Origin: Lojkania enalia
Lineage: Eukaryota > Ascomycota > Dothideomycetes > Pleosporales
DNA: 64,000 bases
Assembly (NCBI GenBank): GCA_010094045.1
Contig: ML986586.1
Coordinates: 38,859-102,858 of the forward strand
Reading direction: 5' to 3'
The translations under genes and the position numbers were made by a program. The notes under the pieces were generated by a model. That model searched no databases, was not told where the DNA came from, and saw only the letters and a list, made by a program, of their open reading frames with translations. Positions 57,519 to 64,000 of the stretch are shown piece after piece; position 1 is the stretch's first letter; each line of letters opens with the position of its first letter.

Positions 57519-59228
57519 CTATGATGTTGTTTCTTGCTCCGGCCCGACAAACCGACGCACATCCTCCTCGCTCATTTCTTCCCCCTCTCCTACACCACGA
57601 AATCGTTTCACGCGAGAAGTCCACCGCTTTGGCCCCGTCCAGCTCTTAAGGAGACACTCACCATTCCCTTGGCAAATCTCTTTCCTCCCGAGATTCTTAA
57701 ATCGAGGACCAAGGGGCCCATTCACGTAATGATACTGCCCGAGAAACCTATATTGTCGGGGGTCGCTAAGTGGATAGAACTTATCGCCCCAGTGACCCAT
57801 GAAGTAGAACCAGCCTGTGGGCGCATCAGGCGTGACGTTCGACGCCCTCAGGATATCGGTTTGATAGTCGTAGGTGAAGGCGTAAACGTTGAGTAGCGGG
57901 TCCCAAAGTGGTCCGCGATCCGTTACGTCGTGAAGAATGCCGCCCGGGAGAACGTATGGGTGAGTACCCGGGGTAGCGTACATTGCATGAGTTCCAGTGG
58001 CAGAGTAACCCACAGGCTGCCCAAGTCAGTCTCATATTTTTCGCTTTCTGTACATTAAACCTACCCGATTGCCAATCTTCTCTATCGCATCAAATGTGTA
58101 TGCCTCTCCAAAACTATGCTCACTAAAGAACACGGCCTTCGGCTCACCATGATGAAAACGAACCACAGTATGCTCCCAATCACCCACGTGATTTCCAAAC
58201 CGAACGTTGAAGACCGCATTGCCTAGATTGTAGCTGTAGAAGAAGAACCAGAATGCGTCCACGACGCCTTCGCCCTTGTCGATAACGATGAGCACAGCAG
58301 GCGCATCGCTTCTACCTCCAACAACCTGTTTCCCCATTCGGCGACGAAGCAATTCTGGTTGCCATATTTGGTAGTCTTCTACGAGCTCTTCTCCTTCAGC
58401 GGTATCTGTGGGAATCGCCGGTGGGGAGGTAGTAGGCGCCGGTCGAATGCCTCCCTTGTCTTTGGTGTCTCCGATCCCGGCATCCCACCATGCTTCTGCA
58501 TCAGTATCTACCTTCTTGCCCTTGGTGAACTTGCCGTCAGACTTGTCATCCCAATTAGCCCAATTGTTGTTAGAATCCGAATCGTCCGGGACATCGGGGA
58601 TGTTAATTTCTCCACCTAACCACTCGGGACGATCTTCGACATTGTCGTCACTCTGTAGGTACACAAAGCGACCCCACTCGTTTAGTTCGTCCAGGTTGGT
58701 AAGGTTCGGGTGGTCAGAGGTGGCTTGGAGTGGAGTATAATTGAGATGCGGAGTCGTATGAATCAAGTGTTCTGCAATATCGCAAGGCCAGAATTCCTCG
58801 CCCGAATATAAATGAACATAGGGCGCATGATCCAAGACGTACTTGGGTATTTCACGGAGTCGTCGCTCTTCCGTAGACCAGTCATAGGGGTTGGTGTAGT
58901 TCGCGACGTCACTCCAAAACGCCTTCAAGTCGATTTTATCGATCTGCCCTGCACCCAATGATAAGGGTTTCTCTTGTTTTCTATACTTGCTCTTCAATTT
59001 CGGGCCGGTCCACCCGGCCTTATTCAAGTGCGCTATCCCACAAATCCCAAACCAATTGCAGACACTCCTATCGAGCCACGAATTCGAGGAACTGACCCAA
59101 GATTCCTCCTCTGCGCGCTCCGAGCCCGGTGTTATCCGAGAGAACAGTACCTTCTGGTATAATTGGGAGAAGGAGAATAGACATAATAAGGTCCCGGCGG
59201 CGGCAATGGCAGGTTTCGGGACCTTCAT
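57519..59228 (-). CDS. VPS62: VPS62-family protein, 553 aa
   Basis: Two exons, 59228-58065 and 58016-57519, are joined across a 48-nt intron (GTAGGT; acceptor GGCAG), giving IGNRPVGYSATGTH. The conserved core runs from about 270 to 500: GNHVGDWEHTVVRFHHGEPK, HSFGEAYTFDAIEKIGNR, SATGTHAMYATPGTHPYVLP, and TPDAPTGWFYFMGHWGDKFY. Just after the chosen start, PAIAAAGTLLCLFSFSQLYQ is a hydrophobic signal anchor. Yeast Vps62 is implicated in cytoplasm-to-vacuole trafficking; its biochemical role is unknown. The start is uncertain: the frame stays open for about 175 codons upstream of ATG 59228 to a TAG near 59757, but contains no other ATG. The start shown is therefore the first possible AUG. A distant upstream exon is the alternative. 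Confidence 0.85.
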
Positions 59229-60386
59229 CTGTATGTCTGAGTCGTTCAAGGGCCCGCCAACAGAAACGAAGGACGCAGGAACTTGGCCAGCGGCTGTATC
59301 ATGGGAAGAATGCTCTATAGGAATATCGATGGTCGGTCTGGGGTCCTCGAGGGAGGAGGCGTCCGGCGCAAATGTTGGCACAGCGTTGTGGGTCTGAAGG
59401 TATACCGCTGCCAGAGGGTATGTGGGAGATGTGGGAAGGATGGAGGATGCTGTAAATGGGGGAAGAGCCGGCGTGATTCCCCGGAGGGGCACCTGGCCAC
59501 CTCCATCGACATTCTGCAGGTAAGGGACGACGGGCACTGGAACGATGTCAGAGAGGGAACTGCAAGCCAATTGTGACGAGTCTCGTGGGCGGAAAGAAGT
59601 GGACAGCCGACGTTCCCGGGCTGACAAACGCTGGAATGTGGTAGCGGAGAGCAAGCTCCGAGAGTTAAGCGTGCAAGGCGGAGATAGCCTTGTGGAAGCG
59701 GCCGGAAGATCGACGTCAAGGAAATGGCGATGAGGTGCAGCAACGAGCTCTTTCTAAGCTAGCGAGGTGTCTTGACAAGAGACAAACAGGGCGGTTGAGG
59801 GTAAAGGTGGAGCGTAGACAAATTGTGACTCGGCGTGTTCCAATAATCATGCGTCGGACATAGTAGAGGAGCGGAGGACTTACTGGTAGTAGCTGTGACG
59901 ACACCCCGCTGGCCGGAGGAGCAGGGAGTAGAACGCGGCACAGTTGCCCGGCTGGCGAAGAAGAAGCGGTCGGGGTGTTCAAATGACACAGTGCTAGGAT
60001 ATCATTACATGCTCGATGCGCGGTACAGACAAGCACTAGCAGCACGCAGGACGGCGCGGCAGGTATGTACACTGCTTGGTCAAGACGGGAGCTGGAGTGG
60101 TCGAGGGCTGGGCACACACCCCCTCTGTCTGGACTAGTCCCGATCCGGAGAGACAGTTCACGTGCCCTGGTATCGTTTCCAACCTATAGGGGCTCGGAAC
60201 CTAGGAAGGTTCTCACTCAGCTGGTATTACACCCTGGCAGCTCATGTTCTTTGGGGGGAGGAGAAGGCGGGTGGCCCAGTGAACAAGCACCGAAGAACCC
60301 GCTATCTAGCGCCAAGACGTGGCCTCGCACTATCGCCACATCATCCCCCCAGATCACTGCCTCCGCTTCATAGCACATAGCACGCC
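59229..60386. promoter_or_regulatory. Divergent region, VPS62-family / TFIIIC genes
   Basis: The flanking genes diverge. On the minus strand a strong donor sequence (CCA followed by GTAAGT) at 59878-59883 suggests an intron in the 5' UTR of the VPS62-family transcript, with acceptors such as CTTAG near 59755. The only minus-strand ATGs just upstream of that donor open frames of one and three codons. No separate gene is supported. Confidence 0.5.
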
Positions 60387-61106
60387 ATGGACGGTGCGGG
60401 GGACGATGAGTCCGAGTTCGAGTATGAGTATGACGGCACAGAGACCGAGGACTTTTATATCACCCTCGACCTATCCAGCATATTTAGCGAAGCCGGCGGC
60501 TTAGACGCATCACAGTCAACCTCCGCCGGCGCGGTCCTCCTGCAGGACAGGTTAAGGGATACGAGCGCTGAGCACACGCTCGAAGACAGCCGCCTCCGAC
60601 TACTAGCCGGAGCACGCAAATTGGAAGTTATAGGTCTTCACACTCCGAATCCGCTGATCATGTACGACGGCCAGTTCCTCAGCTGCAAATGGGCATCAGC
60701 CATCGGGACCGACATGTTCTTCGTCAAACCACCTCCAGACACGGAATCTGGGGAGCATCCCCTTCGAGCATTGCCCTTTGTGGATCTTCTTGGCATGAGC
60801 TCTACCAAGCTCATGGCTACCACAGCTCGCCTCCGCCCGCGTGACGAGGTTTTGGATCAAGTGAATAATGGTGAAGAGCTATCGCCTGAGACCATAGATG
60901 TCTCTAGAGATCGACCTGCAATTGAGGAAACGCGAGTCGCTCCGACAGGCTTCCTCCAGAGGCTAAATCGAGCTAAAGTGAAAAGAGGAGACAAGTCAGT
61001 CCTGGGGGTTGCGAAAACATCCAACAGTCTTCGTCTCGTGGCGGATAGAGGGGAACCAGAAGCCTCTACTACCAGCGGGACACGATCTTCAACACGAGAC
61101 AACTGA
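60387..61106 (+). CDS. TFIIIC tau55-related (Sfc7-type) subunit, 239 aa
   Basis: A single exon starts at ccATGG. The N-terminus is strongly acidic (GDDESEFEYEYDGTETEDFY) and leads into YITLDLSSIF. The tau55-related beta-barrel domain follows: RLLAGARKLEVIGLHTPNPL, MYDGQFLSCKWASAIGTDMF and FVKPPP match the family pattern (xxLxTPxPLxxxxGxxFxGxxxxxxGTDLIF). The C-terminal half is basic and probably disordered. TFIIIC binds the internal promoters of tRNA and 5S genes in the nucleus and recruits TFIIIB; this small subunit belongs to the tau-A module. The assignment rests on one domain, with good but not perfect pattern agreement. A 120-residue low-complexity tail after the domain is usual for fungal members. 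Confidence 0.75.
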   Translation: MDGAGDDESEFEYEYDGTETEDFYITLDLSSIFSEAGGLDASQSTSAGAVLLQDRLRDTSAEHTLEDSRLRLLAGARKLEVIGLHTPNPLIMYDGQFLSCKWASAIGTDMFFVKPPPDTESGEHPLRALPFVDLLGMSSTKLMATTARLRPRDEVLDQVNNGEELSPETIDVSRDRPAIEETRVAPTGFLQRLNRAKVKRGDKSVLGVAKTSNSLRLVADRGEPEASTTSGTRSSTRDN

Positions 61107-62043
61107 TCTGGGCAGAGCGCTCAGCACACCCAACCCAACTCCAGCCATGTTACTCTTGGTTCTAATTTCAGGCTTTCCGAAGCCGGCCGGCTGGAAAATT
61201 TATTTAATATTGGTTTGGAGGGCACCGCAACTGGAAGTCCCCTGGGAGTCTCGAAAGCGACGTAGCGGACACCGAATACCGTTACCGTAATTCGAACTAC
61301 AATAGCAAAAATGCCTCAACTAGAATACCTAGGTAAATATCTGCGCTATCTTACTCAAGTCGGCGCCCATTTGATTTTATACGTGAATTCGGCTGAGGCT
61401 TAGCCACTGATATAGTAGGAGCTAATGAATCACCTTAGTCTTTCATACCAGCCCTGATAAGTGAAATTGATATATCTCTCGTTAAGTCTGTTATTATATT
61501 ACATTAATATTTTTAGGTAAAGAGGACCAAAAAATGAAATTACTCCAGATTATAATTGAACAGTAGATAGTATCGTAGAGTGGCATTGGGATGGGTAGTA
61601 ATCGTGATGCAGTAGTGGGAACTAGAGCTAGAGTGGGAAGTGAAGCCGGTAGAGGGCACGAAACAGAAGTAATAGCGAGAGGAGAAGGAAGAATATGAGG
61701 CATCTGCGCCACCCTCAACTGGCTTATGCCGTGGCGATGCGGTTCCATGGCCCATACAGAAGAGAAATCCGCCGGCGCTAGGAACTCATATCAATTGGAC
61801 CGCTGCAAAGCATCTGCACAGTAGGAAGGCACGTGCCGCGGGCCCGAGAGTGATAGAACTTTCTCGTTCATCCTAGCCTCATGCTTCCTACCTATTCCAG
61901 CATCGAATTGGGAACTATGTCTTCCGAGAAGTTTGCCTCTTGCAAGTGTCCTCTAGCTCAATGCCCGTCCCTCCCATCCTATTCCTATGTTTTCTTCAGT
62001 AACGCATTACACGCACTAAACCCGCAACGGAGCCAGAGCAGAG
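61107..62043. other. Intergenic, no gene seen
   Basis: The first 600 bp are AT-leaning 3' flank and include a second TACCTAGGTA decamer near 61326. The right part, from about 61750, should be the promoter of the gene that starts at 62044. Minus-strand frames at 61494-61755 look like chance. Confidence 0.5.
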
Positions 62044-63546
62044 ATGCGACCAACATCCTCGCAATCATCCCACTGGGAAGGCAGGCCCAGCACCCACGTC
62101 GTACCCAAACAATCGCTTGGCACACGGGTCCATTGCCCACGCCCACACTTCCTTGTTGAAGGCCTTGCGTATACCGAAGGCACTATGTGCGGCAGCGATT
62201 GCTCGGAGTTGAGTCACTGTGATTTAGAGAAGGCCGAGGACGTAGTTTTCGGCGAAGTCGCAGATTGGTTGATGCTCGACGAGAGCGACGATATTTCGAC
62301 TTCTCAGAAATGCAACCTGCGAGCATTCCTCCCGTCCAGGCAAGGTATAAAGTATGCTACAGTCGCCAATAAGCCAGCGAATTCTACAACCAATGGATCG
62401 GTATTGCCTGAAGGTCTTCTTTACTTCATCGCGTTGCAGCTTCTGGCCTCATGCTACACTGTTATACCGGCTTCAAATGCAGATTCGCTTCCCATATGCA
62501 GACAAAGAAGGACTAAGGAACTAGTGACGTCGTTACGATTACATTCACGATACCGTTTTTCTCCGGCATCCGGGCATTCTGCCCGGCCCCCCTCTGAGGC
62601 TTCGTCATGGCCAGGCTTGTACGCGGGACCGACACTCGAAGATCGACTAGCAGACACCGTAAGCAATCAAAGACTCTTTAGTCGAGGTAAAGGGGAACAT
62701 GGACATGACGTACCCGTTGTGGAACTAGCTGAAAGCTATATATCGACAAGGGAGTGGAGCGATGGCCCGGCCACTCAAGGAACAAGCGATACGCGCAAGG
62801 TGTCCCAGGCATCTACGAGCTCTACTACGTCTTCGAATATAGGACTTCTTGCGAAGCTTATGTGCTATTATCCTCGACCTGCCAATTCTATCTTCCAGCC
62901 TCGTCAAAGTGCTGTTTGGCGGCGGGCATCCCAAGCAATCCAGAACTTACCGTCGACACTCGGCTTACGTCGCACCCACTCAACGCCCCAACTTGCTCAA
63001 TTGAGGATTATACCAAACAACACAATGCTAGATAGACGAAAACTATCGCATCCTATGCTCATAAACCCCCCTACCTTTCCTCTTTCAATTCCAGAGATTC
63101 GACGTATTTCTGCAACAACTATGGGAGAGTGGAGTGTGCACGAAATACAAAGCGGCCGATTCGACGGGATGCTTAGTGCCCCGATAACTCATGATGAGTC
63201 TACGTCCAACCCGTTTGATGCCATGCAATTAGAAAGAGATCGTAGGGCCTCGTTCTGCCTTAATGGTATATCACCACTCACATCAACGCCGACCGTTGGT
63301 CCCGGATTAGAGGCCCAATATGGCGGATACTTTGGCAAAGCTAAATTCGAGTCACAGGAGGCATGTGAAGGCGACGGGCAGATTGAAGTGATAAATAGTG
63401 AGGATAGTGAGTCCAGCAATGTTGACACGGATAACTGGTCCGAGGATAGCATCAGTATGCTAGGCAAGAGAAAAGGTACCGTGTTCGGCGCGGATGATTT
63501 TGGGCTAGAATTAGGACTTAAAACGAGCATACGGGGCGTGCAGTAG
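62044..63546 (+). CDS. Hypothetical protein, 500 aa
   Basis: This is one uninterrupted frame of 500 codons. The ATG at 62044 is the first in frame; a second at 62185 (MCGSDCSELS) gives a 453-residue product and may be the true start because the first 47 residues look less ordered. The segment at about 120-140 (EGLLYFIALQLLASCYTVIP) is hydrophobic and could be a single membrane segment or a buried helix. The middle is Ser/Thr/Arg-rich. The C-terminus is acidic and Ser-rich (NSEDSESSNVDTDNWSEDSI), typical of casein-kinase-2-type targets, followed by LGKRKGTVFGADDFGLELGL. I recognise no family and assign no function. Confidence 0.65.
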   Translation: MRPTSSQSSHWEGRPSTHVVPKQSLGTRVHCPRPHFLVEGLAYTEGTMCGSDCSELSHCDLEKAEDVVFGEVADWLMLDESDDISTSQKCNLRAFLPSRQGIKYATVANKPANSTTNGSVLPEGLLYFIALQLLASCYTVIPASNADSLPICRQRRTKELVTSLRLHSRYRFSPASGHSARPPSEASSWPGLYAGPTLEDRLADTVSNQRLFSRGKGEHGHDVPVVELAESYISTREWSDGPATQGTSDTRKVSQASTSSTTSSNIGLLAKLMCYYPRPANSIFQPRQSAVWRRASQAIQNLPSTLGLRRTHSTPQLAQLRIIPNNTMLDRRKLSHPMLINPPTFPLSIPEIRRISATTMGEWSVHEIQSGRFDGMLSAPITHDESTSNPFDAMQLERDRRASFCLNGISPLTSTPTVGPGLEAQYGGYFGKAKFESQEACEGDGQIEVINSEDSESSNVDTDNWSEDSISMLGKRKGTVFGADDFGLELGLKTSIRGVQ

Positions 63547-64000
63547 AGGTGGACTGGGATTAGGTCCCACCCACTCCCTACTATTCACTTTTGGCGAATG
63601 CTTCCTAGGCGTTTATACTGAAGACTGATTTCGTTCCGCTGTACACAGTAGGACTCTAGATAATGGACACAGTGGTGTCTCTTCGGTAAATCTAGCTATT
63701 TTGTAGCTTTCATTTCTCTGGACACTTCTGTTCGAATTGAAGGTCGCCGAGATTAATCCTAAGCGTAAGAAAGACTGTGGGTGGCGAGTTGCTGGACGGT
63801 TCCCCTGGCCTTGCAATCGCACCCGAAAATGCAGGAAAGTGATTACAATTTTCTATTTGCCTTACTCAGATTCTTTGGCTCGTGCACTCCAATAAGTCAG
63901 TATGTTCACAGGGAGGAAGTGCCTCTAGTTCCATCTTAGACTAATGCGGCATTTGCGAGCCTTCTTTTACTGGAGGCTTTGTGGCCAGTCCGAGCGTGTT
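63547..64000. other. 3' flank, no gene seen
   Basis: Only a short minus-strand frame (63613-63822) is present, without recognisable features. The next gene lies outside the window. Confidence 0.5.

Noticed and set aside
59716..60117. 134-codon minus-strand frame upstream of the VPS62-family gene
   Set aside because: It starts at GTG, contains no ATG and has no conserved motif; it more likely overlaps a spliced 5' UTR.
1..64000. tRNA genes, rRNA, CRISPR arrays and TPP riboswitch
   Set aside because: I looked for T-loop GGTTCRA-type words with matching acceptor stems, for regularly spaced repeats and for TPP-aptamer words, and found none convincing by eye. tRNAscan-SE and Infernal would settle it.

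Overview
This window is nuclear DNA of a filamentous ascomycete (Pezizomycotina). The genes carry short introns (about 45-250 nt, GT-AG) and both strands are used. The families are typical of such fungi: a group X hybrid histidine kinase, AUR1, a GH81 glucanase, a Zn2Cys6 regulator and an ankyrin-DIL protein. The left end is a TpA-rich, CpG-poor block of the kind left by repeat-induced point mutation (RIP). I cannot fix the genus. No tRNA, rRNA or CRISPR array was seen.

Layout. 1-2.9 kb is an AT-rich, RIP-like block ending in a perfect (AGT)24 tract. 3.6-4.1 kb holds the frameshifted end of a PQ-loop membrane protein gene. A hypothetical protein (4.9-5.7 kb) is followed by 2.5 kb with no clear gene. 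A two-exon coiled-coil protein (8.2-10.2 kb, minus) is followed by an 11-exon, 2358-residue group X hybrid histidine kinase (11.1-19.0 kb, minus). The kinase shares a 620-bp divergent promoter with an ankyrin-repeat/DIL protein (19.6-22.1 kb, plus). Allantoicase (23.0-24.2 kb, plus) has a perfect TCGG-N6-CCGA site 227 bp upstream. A decayed class I flavin disulfide reductase follows (24.8-26.1 kb, minus), then AUR1 inositol phosphorylceramide synthase (27.0-28.6 kb, minus), an NYN-domain protein (30.0-31.9 kb, minus), a mitochondrial carrier (32.8-33.8 kb, plus) and a three-RRM SR/RGG protein in seven exons (34.2-36.0 kb, minus).

After about 4.3 kb without a recognisable gene (first GC-rich, then decayed-looking), an MFS drug-type transporter (40.3-42.0 kb) is followed by a Zn2Cys6 transcription factor (43.1-45.6 kb) on the same strand. 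A further 3.6 kb with no clear gene leads to a secreted GH81 endo-1,3-beta-glucanase with an odd repetitive acidic tail (49.2-52.0 kb, minus). Next come a fungal hypothetical protein (54.3-56.1 kb, minus), a VPS62-family protein (57.5-59.2 kb, minus), a TFIIIC tau55-type protein (60.4-61.1 kb, plus) and a last hypothetical protein (62.0-63.5 kb, plus).

Most loci are independent housekeeping or signalling genes, not a cluster. Plausible functional links are the UaY-type site with allantoicase and, by adjacency only, the MFS transporter with the Zn2Cys6 factor. I found no clearly new multi-gene system. Exon boundaries were worked out by hand from reading-frame continuity, splice signals and remembered family consensus.
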